From: Bacteroidetes bacterium UBA6661
Lineage (GTDB): Bacteria > Bacteroidota > Bacteroidia > AKYH767-A > OLB10
Direction of reading: 5' to 3'
Assembly (NCBI GenBank): GCA_002455375.1
Contig: DKKR01000101.1
Location: 54,227 to 112,567, forward strand
Length of the DNA stretch: 58,341 bases
Below, one piece after another: positions 27,007 through 35,984 of this stretch. Within the stretch, counting starts at the first letter, position 1; each line of letters starts with the position of its first letter. A program made the position numbers and the translations under genes. A model generated the notes under the pieces. That model did not search any database. It worked only from the letters and a program-made list of their open reading frames with translations, and was not told the DNA's origin.

Positions 27007-30000
27007 ATGAAAAAGATATTTGGTTTTATTGTTTTTTTTGTAACGTTATCCTTAAGTAATTTGCTTTATGGGCAACAGGCAAGCAGTTGTACCAATCTTG
27101 ATTTTGAACTCGGAAACTTTGTAGGCTGGACAGGAAAGACAGGCTCATGTTGTCCAATCAGTATGTTTTCAAACGGTATTGTCACTGGTCAGCATACTAT
27201 TATGTCCGGTGCCGGATTTGATCCTCACTCTAACAATCAGATACCTGTTGTTGCACCCGGAGGAACTTACTCTGCACGTTTAGGAAATGATCAGGCAGGC
27301 TCGCAAGCAGAGCAGCTTTCTTATTCCTTTCAGGTTACTCCACAAACAGAATTATTTATTTATCGTTATGCTGTTGTTTTAGAAGACCCTGTGCACGACC
27401 CTATAGAACAACCACGTTTTGAAATCCGTGTATTTGATCAGGCAGGAAACCCTATTGGCTGCGGAACTTACAATGTGGTTTCAGGTGCCGGCATTCCCGG
27501 CTTTCAAACCTGGTTTGATCCCAATATTGGCAGCGATATTCATTTTAAGACTTGGACAACAGTAGGCATTGAGCTTTCATCTTATATGGGTCAAACAGTT
27601 ACTATTGAATTTTCTACAGGTGATTGTTCCTTGGGTGGCCACTTTGGTTATGCTTATGTGGATGCCTATTGCAGCAGCATGACAGTTACCAGCGATTACT
27701 GCCCAGGTAGCACAACAGCACTATTGATGGCACCTCCCGGTTTTGTATCTTATCTGTGGAGTAATGGCGCAACAACTCAAACAATCACTATCAATAATCC
27801 TGTCATTGGTGCTACATATTCTGTTCAGATGACATCTGTAGCCGGATGTGTGGTAACATTGAATCAGGTTATTGCCGTGACACAGTTATTTGCTAATTTC
27901 AACTTTAATCCCGGCTGCGAAAGCGGCACTCAATTTTTCGATTCATCATATGTTCTTTCAGGTTCTCCCATTAATCAATGGTTGTGGGATTTTGGTGATG
28001 GCACCACTTCTGCAATACAAAACCCGTGGCATCAGTTTCCGTCTTCAGGAAATTATAACGTAACACTGACAGCAACCAATGCAGGTGGTTGTACCAAGTC
28101 AATAACCAAATCTATAACTATTTTACCATCGCCTGTTTCAGACTTTAACTTTACACCTGCCTGCCCAAGTCAGGCAATAACTTTTAATCAGAATGCAAGT
28201 TTTCCATCCGGAACAATAACAAGTTATGAATGGTTGTTTGGTGATGGACTTCCTTCATCAGCAATGCCTGATCCGACACATGTTTACAGTGGTATGGGAC
28301 CTTATGATGTTTCACTGATTGTTACAGGAAATAATGGCTGTTTAGATACTATTGTAAAGTCAGTGGCACCAATGCCTGACCCTGTGGCAGGATATACTTT
28401 CAGTGTTCAGTGTATGAATAATACCGTTACGTTTAATGATGTTTCTCAACTGACAGGTGGCACCATAACTGCATGGCAATGGGATTTTGGTGATGGCTCA
28501 CCATTGGATAATACTGCAAATCCTATTCATGTTTATAACGGTGGTGGCAATTACTCAGTTCAACTGATTGTTACAGGAAGCAACGGATGTACTGATACAA
28601 TTACTAAAGGTGTGGCTATGGCAAGCTTGCCAACAGCAGCTTTTACCAATAGCGGTGCATGCGAATCACAGTTTACAGCATTTAATGATGCATCTGGTCT
28701 TGCAGGTGGTAGCATTGCATCATGGCTGTGGTATTTTGGTGACGGAACAAATTCAACTTTACAAAATCCATTTCACCAATATAGTGGCACAGGAAGTTTT
28801 AATATTTCATTGGTTGTGTTAGGTGATAACGGTTGCCGCGATTCTATAGCACGGAGTATTACAGTCAAGCCTTCTCCTGTGGCATCATTTAGCTCTATGC
28901 CTGTGTGTCCGGGACAGCAAGCACAGTTCAATAGTACTGCAGTTGCACCGGCAGGTGAAACAATAAGTTCATGGATTTGGAATTTTGGTGATGGAAGTGC
29001 GCAGACTGCAGGTCAGAGCGTTAACCACATGTTCACCGGTGCCGGCACTTACGCAGTGATGAGTATTGTTGGTGCTTCAAATGGTTGCATTGATAGTGTT
29101 ATAAATAATATTTCCACTTCAATAACACCTGTGGCTAAGTTTTCTGCACCATCAGGTTGTGCCTTAGTTCCATTAACTTTTTCCAGTACATCTACAATAT
29201 CTTCAGGTACCATAACAGGGTGGGATTGGGATTTTGGTGATGGAACTGCTCATGGCAATACTGCAACAACAACACATGCCTTTGCAACACCCGGAAGTTA
29301 CAATGTATATTTAACTGTTACAAGCAACAATGGTTGTACACATACAGTATTGCACGAAGTGAGTGTAAGTGGTAAACCTGTACCTTCGTTTACCAACTCT
29401 TCAAGTTGTGTTAATGACAGTATCAATCTCAACAGTAATTCAACATCTGCAAATGTCAGTATCAATTACCTGAAATGGGATTTTGGTGATGGCACCTTCC
29501 ACACCGGTACAGATAGTGTTTTTCATGTTTATTCAGATACAGGGTTTGTTCAGGTCGGATTAATAGTAGGGAATACCCTCGGGTGCAGCGATACTGTTTA
29601 CAGACAGATATATATTAAGCCATTGCCAGTTGCCGGATTCCGATGGGATGAAATGTGTCAGTTAGCAGCCGGAAGTTTTTATGATACTTCAGCATTGATA
29701 AATGGAAATATTTCCGGATGGCTATGGGATTTTGGAAGTGGCACTGCCAACACTGCCAACCCTCAGTTTGCATTTGCCAATGCCGGAATACAACCGGTTA
29801 TACTCACTGTAACAGGAAATAACAATTGTAAGGCAACAATAACACAAAATATTACTGTTCGACCAAAACCATTGGCACAGTTTGTTTCATCAGGGGCCTG
29901 TGTCAATGCAGTTGAAACATTTCAGAATACATCTTCAATACCATCAGGAAGTATTGTGAGCTGGCATTGGGATTATGGTGATGGACACACTGCGATAACA

Positions 30001-32121
30001 CAACATGGGCAAAACACTTTTACAACCGATGGAAATTATCTGGTGCACTTAATTGCAATATCAGACTTTGCATGTAAAGATACAGCACTTGACACCATTC
30101 ACGTGTTTCCATTACCAATAGCCAACTTTTTTGCCCCACATGTATGTCTGGGAAATGCAACAGTTTTTAATGACTTGTCACAACCTGTTTCCGATAGTTT
30201 GATTTCATGGTCGTGGAACTTTGGTGATGGCTCTACTTCGATAATGCAAGCCCCGTCACATATTTTTGCACAGGATACAATTTACCCTGTGTCATTGACA
30301 GTACAGAATGAAGGCTTTTGCAGCAAGACTATTACCAAGAATGTAATCATCAGACCTCTGCCGGATGTGGGCTTTACATTTACCAATCCATGTGTCGGTA
30401 GTCCGGTATATTTCCAGGACACATCGGCTTTAGCGGGATATAATATTAATTGGTGGCAATGGAATTTTGGTGATAGTACTACTGCGGCAATAGCATCACC
30501 GGTACATACCTATTCACTGTCGGGAAATGTTTTTGTCAAGCTGATTGTTCGTTCCACAAATGGTTGTTCAGATTCTGTTTCAGTACCTGTTTTAGTTAAT
30601 CATTTACCTGATGCACTTTTTTCTGTAGGTGATATTTGCGAGCAAACTGCACTTACGCCAAGTAATCAATCAGCATTATTGGGCGGAAGCATTACAAGCA
30701 CTTTATGGCAATGGGGTGATAATTCAGGTGATTCAATTTTCTCACCTACACATTTCTATCAAAGCGATGGCAACTATAATATTAATCTTGAAGTTACAGG
30801 AAGTAATGGTTGTAAAAATGACACTACTATTGCCATAATGATTCATGATAAACCTATTGCATCATTTGTACACAGCAATGCATGTCAGTTGGCTCCTGTT
30901 GCATTCTATGATCAGTCTTCTACCGTTAATGACTCATTACAAATTTGGCAATGGCAATTTGGTGATGGGGATCAATCATCACTTCAAAGCCCTGTGCATG
31001 ATTTTGGTGCTTATGGCGTTTATTACACAGAACTAATTGTAACAAATAGTTTCGGATGTAGTGACACAGTTGCCGATTCCGTTACTGTTGCACCAAAGCC
31101 GCAGGCAGCATTTTCATCTGTGAATGTTTGTAAAGATCAGCCTATGATTTTTAATAATTCAAGTAGTGTTGTTGCCGGTAGTATTGTTGCCAATCAGTGG
31201 AATTTTGGTGATGGCTCAGGTGCTTCTATTGCCAATCCTGCCTATACATATTTAAGTACCGGTGACTATGAAATTACCTTAGTAGTTACAACTGCCAATC
31301 AATGTGTTGATAGTGTAAAACATATTTATCGTGTTTATCAGTTGCCGGAAGCAGGATTTATTGCAGATACTATTGAAGGCTGCCAGCCACTGTGGGTATT
31401 ATTTTCTGATAGCTCTGTTGCAAACGAAGGTTTAATAACAAAATGGAATTGGGATTTTGGTAACGGTGCAACAGATACTTTAACAAATCCTGCAGCAATA
31501 GTTTACAATCAGGCCGGATATTTCAGTCCTGTGTTGTTTGTTGAAACAGATTTAGGTTGCCGCGATACGTTTTTACGTCAGGATTATATTCATGTTTTTG
31601 CAAAACCTGAAGCGGCTTTTGTAGCAGAGCCATTAAGCAATACAATTTTACATCCATTGATTGAGATTACAGATCAGTCGTGGAATGCAACATCCTGGTT
31701 CTATGATTTTGGAGATACATCAAGTACAACAGAGCAAAATCCTTCGCATTGGTATAATCAACCGGAACACTATACCATTATTCAATATGTAGAGAGTGCA
31801 GATGGTTGTAAGGACACAGCATTAGTCAGTATAGAAATAAAGAATGATTTTACTTTTTACATTCCCAATTCTTTCACACCAAACCAAGATGGCTTCAACG
31901 AAACATGGAATGCTTTTGGTATTGGTATTACAGAATTTCATGTGCAGGTTTTTAATCGCTGGGGCCAGTTATTATTTACCTCAGATGATTTAAGTAAAGG
32001 ATGGGATGGAACTTATTCGGGAAGCAAAGTGCAACAAGGTGTTTACATATATAAAGCTACTGTTCGTGATTTATTCAATAAACAACATTTTTATGTTGGA
32101 AATGTAAATGTTATCAGATAG
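27007..32121 (+). CDS. Giant PKD-repeat surface protein (about 16 modules), type B T9SS sorting domain
   Basis: This 1704-residue protein is the larger of two PKD-array proteins. After the signal peptide (about 1-22, 'LLYGQ') comes a jelly-roll-like N-terminal domain (about 25-230) with paired cysteines, of the kind that often binds glycans. One Ig-like block follows ('YLWSNGATTQTITI'), and then about 16 PKD units of around 83 residues, each with 'W.FGDG' and a 'NGC.D' motif before the next unit. The C-terminus is a type B sorting domain ('IPNSFTPNQDGFNETW...FNRWGQLLFTS...GWDG...QQGVYIYKATV'). A surface adhesin or biofilm-matrix role is inferred. A small zincin-like gene follows 12 bp later. 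Confidence 0.87.
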   Translation: MKKIFGFIVFFVTLSLSNLLYGQQASSCTNLDFELGNFVGWTGKTGSCCPISMFSNGIVTGQHTIMSGAGFDPHSNNQIPVVAPGGTYSARLGNDQAGSQAEQLSYSFQVTPQTELFIYRYAVVLEDPVHDPIEQPRFEIRVFDQAGNPIGCGTYNVVSGAGIPGFQTWFDPNIGSDIHFKTWTTVGIELSSYMGQTVTIEFSTGDCSLGGHFGYAYVDAYCSSMTVTSDYCPGSTTALLMAPPGFVSYLWSNGATTQTITINNPVIGATYSVQMTSVAGCVVTLNQVIAVTQLFANFNFNPGCESGTQFFDSSYVLSGSPINQWLWDFGDGTTSAIQNPWHQFPSSGNYNVTLTATNAGGCTKSITKSITILPSPVSDFNFTPACPSQAITFNQNASFPSGTITSYEWLFGDGLPSSAMPDPTHVYSGMGPYDVSLIVTGNNGCLDTIVKSVAPMPDPVAGYTFSVQCMNNTVTFNDVSQLTGGTITAWQWDFGDGSPLDNTANPIHVYNGGGNYSVQLIVTGSNGCTDTITKGVAMASLPTAAFTNSGACESQFTAFNDASGLAGGSIASWLWYFGDGTNSTLQNPFHQYSGTGSFNISLVVLGDNGCRDSIARSITVKPSPVASFSSMPVCPGQQAQFNSTAVAPAGETISSWIWNFGDGSAQTAGQSVNHMFTGAGTYAVMSIVGASNGCIDSVINNISTSITPVAKFSAPSGCALVPLTFSSTSTISSGTITGWDWDFGDGTAHGNTATTTHAFATPGSYNVYLTVTSNNGCTHTVLHEVSVSGKPVPSFTNSSSCVNDSINLNSNSTSANVSINYLKWDFGDGTFHTGTDSVFHVYSDTGFVQVGLIVGNTLGCSDTVYRQIYIKPLPVAGFRWDEMCQLAAGSFYDTSALINGNISGWLWDFGSGTANTANPQFAFANAGIQPVILTVTGNNNCKATITQNITVRPKPLAQFVSSGACVNAVETFQNTSSIPSGSIVSWHWDYGDGHTAITQHGQNTFTTDGNYLVHLIAISDFACKDTALDTIHVFPLPIANFFAPHVCLGNATVFNDLSQPVSDSLISWSWNFGDGSTSIMQAPSHIFAQDTIYPVSLTVQNEGFCSKTITKNVIIRPLPDVGFTFTNPCVGSPVYFQDTSALAGYNINWWQWNFGDSTTAAIASPVHTYSLSGNVFVKLIVRSTNGCSDSVSVPVLVNHLPDALFSVGDICEQTALTPSNQSALLGGSITSTLWQWGDNSGDSIFSPTHFYQSDGNYNINLEVTGSNGCKNDTTIAIMIHDKPIASFVHSNACQLAPVAFYDQSSTVNDSLQIWQWQFGDGDQSSLQSPVHDFGAYGVYYTELIVTNSFGCSDTVADSVTVAPKPQAAFSSVNVCKDQPMIFNNSSSVVAGSIVANQWNFGDGSGASIANPAYTYLSTGDYEITLVVTTANQCVDSVKHIYRVYQLPEAGFIADTIEGCQPLWVLFSDSSVANEGLITKWNWDFGNGATDTLTNPAAIVYNQAGYFSPVLFVETDLGCRDTFLRQDYIHVFAKPEAAFVAEPLSNTILHPLIEITDQSWNATSWFYDFGDTSSTTEQNPSHWYNQPEHYTIIQYVESADGCKDTALVSIEIKNDFTFYIPNSFTPNQDGFNETWNAFGIGITEFHVQVFNRWGQLLFTSDDLSKGWDGTYSGSKVQQGVYIYKATVRDLFNKQHFYVGNVNVIR

Positions 32122-32133
32122 TAAGTCCTGTAA

Positions 32134-32424
32134 ATGAATTTCCGAATTAAAGAGAATGCACCAATAGCATGGATTGCAGCCCGGTTTTTGGGCTACAAAA
32201 CAATGGCAATAGTCATTGGAAAAACTATTTACCTGCATGGTGCTTCAGTCAAAACTTTTCAGAGTGATTCTAAATGGATGAAGCACGAACTCAAACACAT
32301 TGAACAGTTCAAACGCTATGGATTTATCCGATTTATTTTTTTTTATCTTTCTGAATCTATCCGTCATGGTTATATCAATAACCGTTTTGAAATTGAATGC
32401 AGAGAAGCAGAAAATCAGGATTGA
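32134..32424 (+). CDS. Small zincin-like protein (HELKH motif), DUF4157-like
   Basis: This 96-residue protein carries HELKH (His51, Glu52, His55) followed by 'IEQFKRYGFIRFIFFYLSESIRHGY' and a closing 'NRFEIECREAE', whose glutamates could supply a third zinc ligand. This arrangement recalls the minimal zincin domain of the DUF4157 family. No signal peptide is evident, although the N-terminal 'IAWIAARFLGYKTMAIVIG' is hydrophobic and could lie at the membrane. It follows the giant PKD gene by 12 bp, so they are probably cotranscribed, which suggests a link to surface-protein handling; that is inference. Whether it is an active protease is not known. Confidence 0.6.
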   Translation: MNFRIKENAPIAWIAARFLGYKTMAIVIGKTIYLHGASVKTFQSDSKWMKHELKHIEQFKRYGFIRFIFFYLSESIRHGYINNRFEIECREAENQD

Positions 32425-32448
32425 TGATTGTGCAACGATGGAAGTATG

Positions 32449-33327
32449 TTATTCTTCCAAAGTCCCGAATCGTCCCTGATTAAAATCTTCAAATGCCTGC
32501 ACCAATTCCTGTCTTGTATTCATTACAAATGGACCGTGTGCTGCTATAGGCTCATTGATAGGTTCACCACTAAGTACGAGATAAACTGCATTTTCGTTTG
32601 CATCAATTGTAAAACTTTCACCGTCATTAGCCATAAGTGCAAAATGATTGGTATCTACTTTTTCAGTTCCATTAATTGTGATGCTTCCTTCAATAACCAA
32701 TAATGCTGTATTGAAATTTTTAGGCAGATTCATTTCAGTTTTAGCATATTTTGTCATTTTAACATTATAAAGATGTAGTGGTGTAAAAGTAGAGGCACTT
32801 CCTTTAATACCTTTATATTCTCCTGCAATAATTTCAATTTCTGTTTTCAAATCTTCTGATTTGTAACGATTGATCTTTGAGTTTTCTAAAGCCTGATATT
32901 TGGGTTTACTCATCTTGTCTTTTGCAGGAAGGTTGACCCACAACTGTACCATCTGAAATTCACCACCTGTTTTGCTCCATTCTTTCTCGTGAAATTCTTT
33001 ATGTAACACACCACTTGCTGCAGTCATCCATTGAACATCACCTTCACCAATAACGCCACCGCCACCACTGCTATCATGATGTTCTACTTTACCTTTATAG
33101 GCTATAGTAACAGTTTCAAATCCCCGATGTGGATGTACTCCAACTCCTCTGGGAGTATCGCTTGGATCAAAGTAAAATTTAGAATTATAATCTAACATGA
33201 TGAATGGATTCATCCGTTGCATGTCAAGACGATAACCGCTTGGTATAAAGTTATGTACTCTAAAGCCATCACCTACAAAATGTGGTTCACGCGGACTAAC
33301 AACTATTTCTACAGATCTTTTTGTCAT
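32449..33327 (-). CDS. Pirin family protein
   Basis: This 292-residue bicupin belongs to the pirin family. The N-terminal cupin holds the metal ligands in 'HPHRGFETVT' and the 'HHDSSGGGGVI' and 'GVLHKEFHE' segments. The C-terminal half is the second cupin, 'LLVIEGSITINGTEKVD'. Some bacterial pirins, such as E. coli YhhW, act as quercetin dioxygenases, while others are thought to be redox or regulatory proteins; the substrate here is unknown. A likely promoter lies upstream (33348-33379). The gene is convergent with the small zincin gene and no terminator separates the two. Confidence 0.92.
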   Translation of the reverse strand: MTKRSVEIVVSPREPHFVGDGFRVHNFIPSGYRLDMQRMNPFIMLDYNSKFYFDPSDTPRGVGVHPHRGFETVTIAYKGKVEHHDSSGGGGVIGEGDVQWMTAASGVLHKEFHEKEWSKTGGEFQMVQLWVNLPAKDKMSKPKYQALENSKINRYKSEDLKTEIEIIAGEYKGIKGSASTFTPLHLYNVKMTKYAKTEMNLPKNFNTALLVIEGSITINGTEKVDTNHFALMANDGESFTIDANENAVYLVLSGEPINEPIAAHGPFVMNTRQELVQAFEDFNQGRFGTLEE

Positions 33328-33347
33328 GATATTTAAATTTTATAGTG

Positions 33348-33379
33348 CAAAATTATTGTCAATTCTTTCTATTGCCAAT
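33348..33379 (-). promoter_or_regulatory. Bacteroidota-type promoter of the pirin gene
   Basis: Read on the minus strand, TAATTTTG (33348-33355) fits TAnnTTTG, and an ATTG at 33376-33379 stands 20 nt upstream as a 3-of-4 match to the TTTG -33 box. The pirin ATG follows 20 nt after the -7 box. Confidence 0.55.
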
Positions 33380-33522
33380 AACATAGATTAAGTTTCTAAT
33401 TTTATGCCTGTTGCAAGTATTAAAACTTATTTGGAACAGGAAAAATTCATTTAACACTTTAAACCATTGCCTCCTAAAAATGTCTATCAATTTGAAATAG
33501 CAACAATTTTAATTTTAAAAAT

Positions 33523-33915
33523 ATGAAACAAAGAATTTCAATAGTAATTGGCTTATTGATTATGGTTGCCGTAGTCAGTTTATCTTTTAAGCCTGATAAT
33601 TGGCGAATTTTAGGAACAAAGACAGTTGACTATCAGTTAGACAAAGATGTTTTAGACGTGCAGTTGCGGGACGGTGCTTTTCAGAAATTGAAATTTGTTG
33701 TCAGAGGTGGAGCATTAAATATGCATAAAGTTATTGTTCATTTCGAGAATGGAGGCACACAAGAAATTGAAATGCGTCATGATTTTGATAAGAACAGCCA
33801 AAGCAGAGTTATAGACCTAAAAGGAAACAAACGCATCATTGAAAAGATTGTTTTTTGGTACGACACTAAAAATGTTTCAAACCGAAAAGCAAAAGTGACA
33901 GTGTTAGGTCGCTGA
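33523..33915 (+). CDS. Small exported protein, DUF2541-like
   Basis: This 130-residue protein has an N-terminal hydrophobic stretch (about 5-21, 'IVIGLLIMVAVVSLSF') that serves as a signal peptide or anchor. The rest begins 'WRILGTKTVDYQLDKDVLDV' and ends 'IIEKIVFWYDTKNVSNRKAKVTVLGR', an all-beta pattern seen in small proteins related to DUF2541. No catalytic motif is visible. It is divergent from the pirin gene and separated from it by 195 bp. Function unknown. Confidence 0.65.
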   Translation: MKQRISIVIGLLIMVAVVSLSFKPDNWRILGTKTVDYQLDKDVLDVQLRDGAFQKLKFVVRGGALNMHKVIVHFENGGTQEIEMRHDFDKNSQSRVIDLKGNKRIIEKIVFWYDTKNVSNRKAKVTVLGR

Positions 33916-33927
33916 TGAAATAATATT

Positions 33928-34060
33928 TTAAGAACATAAAACCTTGGTTAGTGGGCGATCTTTTACAAGTTCGTCCACTAATTTATCAAAGCATTTGATT
34001 TTTTCAGAATGTGAATTTCGATTTCCTCAATTAATTCCTTCACAGTAAGATTTTTTTTGG
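33928..34060 (-). pseudogene. Possible remnant of a short gene, frameshifted
   Basis: On the minus strand two reading frames join into helix-like peptide: 'TVKELIEEIEIHILKKS' in one frame, then 'FDKLVDELVKDRPLTKVL' in another, ending at a stop (33928-33930). Neither has a good start and the frame changes once near 33995. The charged, heptad-like composition looks like former coding sequence. I do not recognise the protein. It occupies the 231-bp gap between two small genes, in which I otherwise see nothing. Confidence 0.25.
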
Positions 34061-34146
34061 AATCTTTGAGATATATAATGTATATATAGTTGCAAGACTC
34101 ATTTTTGCTACACGCTCAATGGTTTATTCTGCTCTTTTCATATAGA

Positions 34147-34539
34147 TTATTTAATACGGACTAATTTACCTTTTTTTTTAATAAGGTTTTTATAATCCCA
34201 CTGAATTGCTTTAGATTTTTTTAACCAGCGTTTTAAGTCCTTAACATTTATTTGTTCAACTGAAGTATAGAATATTGAAGCATCTTTAAACTTTTTGCCA
34301 TGCACGGTTAAAGCTTCTTCCTCAAAATCAATTCCACTCCAAAACATAAGCCTCCAGCCCAATTTTTGTTTGCTATAGCCGACTATTGGATTTTCATCTA
34401 TAAACCAAACCGGGTGCGCATGCCAAATTTTACTTTCTGAAGAATTTAATACGGCATCAATAGAATCCGCCAATAAATCACAAATTTTCTTTTCTTCCGG
34501 TGATTGACTGTTATTGTAACTCTGAATAGATTTTTCCAT
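34147..34539 (-). CDS. DUF1801 domain protein
   Basis: This 130-residue cytoplasmic protein matches the DUF1801 (YdhG-like) family in 'WHAHPVWFIDENPIVGYSKQ', 'RLMFWSGIDFEEEAL', 'FKDASIFYTS' and 'LKRWLKKSKAIQWDYKNL'. The family has a frataxin/CyaY-like fold and no established biochemical function. I choose the ATG at 34539 (protein begins MEKSIQSYN); an in-frame TTG three codons upstream is less likely. A run of nine T (plus strand) near the 3' end encodes the Lys-rich tail and could be prone to length errors. Confidence 0.75.
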   Translation of the reverse strand: MEKSIQSYNNSQSPEEKKICDLLADSIDAVLNSSESKIWHAHPVWFIDENPIVGYSKQKLGWRLMFWSGIDFEEEALTVHGKKFKDASIFYTSVEQINVKDLKRWLKKSKAIQWDYKNLIKKKGKLVRIK

Positions 34540-34630
34540 ACCAAACAAAATAACAGAATCTTAATCTTAGAAAAAATCAGTAAGTCATTTATTCACGACT
34601 TGTACAAAATGATGTAGGAAATTTATCGCT

Positions 34631-35140
34631 TTAAAAGAACAATGCTTTCAGTTCTGTTGCATCAGCAGGTTTCATTTTTCCTGCAAGGATTAAGGCAAGT
34701 TGCTTGCGTCTTAATGCGCCATCAAAACGTTTTTTTTCTTCTTCGCTTTCAGCAATTAATTCAGGTACAGCAATAGGACTGCCTTGTTGGTCAACCGCCA
34801 CAAAGGTGTAGATGGCTTCATTGCATTTTATTTTATCTCCTGTGGCATTACGTTCAACCCACACTTCCATAAAAACTTCCATGCTTGAAGTAAAGGAGCG
34901 CGATACTTTTGCCTGAATGGTAACAATATCTCCTAAACGGATTGGCTGATTAAATGATACATTGTTTACTGAAGCTGTAACAACCACACGCCCACAATGA
35001 CGGTGCGCAGCAACGGCAGAACAAACATCCATCCAATGTAGCAGGCGACCTCCCATCAGATTGCCAAGTACATTGGTATCGTTAGGCAGTACTATCTCTG
35101 TCTGTATGGTTAAACTCTCTTTAGCAGTTTTTGCTTTCAT
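34631..35140 (-). CDS. Acyl-CoA thioesterase, hotdog fold
   Basis: This 169-residue protein is a hotdog-fold acyl-CoA hydrolase of the YciA/BACH type, which cleaves acyl-CoA to the free acid and CoA. Family signs are 'NDTNVLGNLMGGRLLHWMDVCSAVAAHRH', which contains the catalytic region (Asn/Asp around the 'GG' helix), then 'VTASVNNVSFNQPIRLGDIVTIQAKV' and 'VEVWVERNATGDK'-like strands. One domain of this size normally assembles into hexamers. The gene lies 82 bp before the DUF1801 gene on the same strand and is divergent from the SIMPL gene. Chain-length preference cannot be judged. Confidence 0.88.
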   Translation of the reverse strand: MKAKTAKESLTIQTEIVLPNDTNVLGNLMGGRLLHWMDVCSAVAAHRHCGRVVVTASVNNVSFNQPIRLGDIVTIQAKVSRSFTSSMEVFMEVWVERNATGDKIKCNEAIYTFVAVDQQGSPIAVPELIAESEEEKKRFDGALRRKQLALILAGKMKPADATELKALFF

Positions 35141-35220
35141 ATTCTGATTTTTGCGACTGCAAATATCTGAATAATTAAACTTAAAATGAACGAATCAAAG
35201 CCTGACTGTGGAATTAAACC

Positions 35221-35228
35221 TATCTTTG
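35221..35228 (+). promoter_or_regulatory. Bacteroidota -7 box upstream of the SIMPL gene
   Basis: TATCTTTG matches TAnnTTTG and ends 24 nt before the ATG at 35253. No TTTG -33 box is evident. Confidence 0.5.
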
Positions 35229-35252
35229 CATCCACATTAGAAAACAATTAAA

Positions 35253-35978
35253 ATGCAAACAAAACTATTAGTACTGACAGCCATAATAGGAATGATATTA
35301 AACGGTAAAATGGCACACTCACAAACCCCGACCAATATGAACGAAACAAGAAAAATTGAAGTCACAGGAAATGCTGAAATGAAAGTAATACCGGATGAAA
35401 TTTTTGTTGTCATAACCATTCAGGAATATACAGAGAATAAGAAGAAGACAGATATTAATGAGGTGCGCAAAAATTTTCTGGCAGCATGCACAAAGGCTGG
35501 TATTGCTAAAGAAAATATTTCCATACAGGGAATGAATGGTTACAATAACAGTGGCTGGTACTGGCAACGCAAAAAGAAGACTCCTGATTTTGTTGCTTCG
35601 TCAAGCTATATAATTAAGTTTAATTCAGGAGAGCAGATTGAAAGATTGATGAGTCAGCTTGATGACAAAGGCACACAGAATATGTACATCAGTTCCACTT
35701 CACACAGCAAAATGGAAGAGTTTAAAAAACAAGTAAAAACAGAAGCATTACAGGCAGCCAAAGCTAAAGCCACCTATCTTTGTGAAGGAATTGGAGAAAA
35801 GGTAGGCAAAGTGTTGTTAATAAAAGAAGTTGAAGGAACAAGTTATGCAGAACCTATGATGATGAAAAGCCGGATGATGGAAGCTTCAATGGCAGATTCT
35901 AATTTTGAACCTTCAGGACTTGAATTCCAAAAGATAACCATACAGATGCAAATATTGGCTCAATTTGCCATACAATAA
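35253..35978 (+). CDS. SIMPL domain (DUF541) periplasmic protein
   Basis: This 241-residue protein has a signal peptide (about 1-23, 'KMAHSQ') and a SIMPL domain: 'RKIEVTGNAEMKVIPDEIFVVITI' at the start, then 'SSYIIKFNSGEQIERLMSQL' and 'ALQAAKAKATYLCEGIGEKVGKVLLI'. Members (such as BP26 of Brucella and the mouse SIMPL protein) oligomerise, and most bacterial ones are periplasmic or outer-membrane-associated; their role is not settled. It precedes a pseudouridine synthase gene by 6 bp, so they are probably cotranscribed, though no functional link is obvious. Confidence 0.85.
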   Translation: MQTKLLVLTAIIGMILNGKMAHSQTPTNMNETRKIEVTGNAEMKVIPDEIFVVITIQEYTENKKKTDINEVRKNFLAACTKAGIAKENISIQGMNGYNNSGWYWQRKKKTPDFVASSSYIIKFNSGEQIERLMSQLDDKGTQNMYISSTSHSKMEEFKKQVKTEALQAAKAKATYLCEGIGEKVGKVLLIKEVEGTSYAEPMMMKSRMMEASMADSNFEPSGLEFQKITIQMQILAQFAIQ

Positions 35979-35984
35979 GCACAC

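Noticed and set aside
27900..31800. Regularly spaced near-identical DNA motifs that could suggest a repeat array such as CRISPR
   Set aside because: The period (about 250 bp) and the reading frame show that they code for PKD modules.
34171..34179. Run of nine T as a possible second phase-variable tract
   Set aside because: A/T runs of this length are expected in an AT-rich genome, and the DUF1801 frame is intact; only the last few residues would change.
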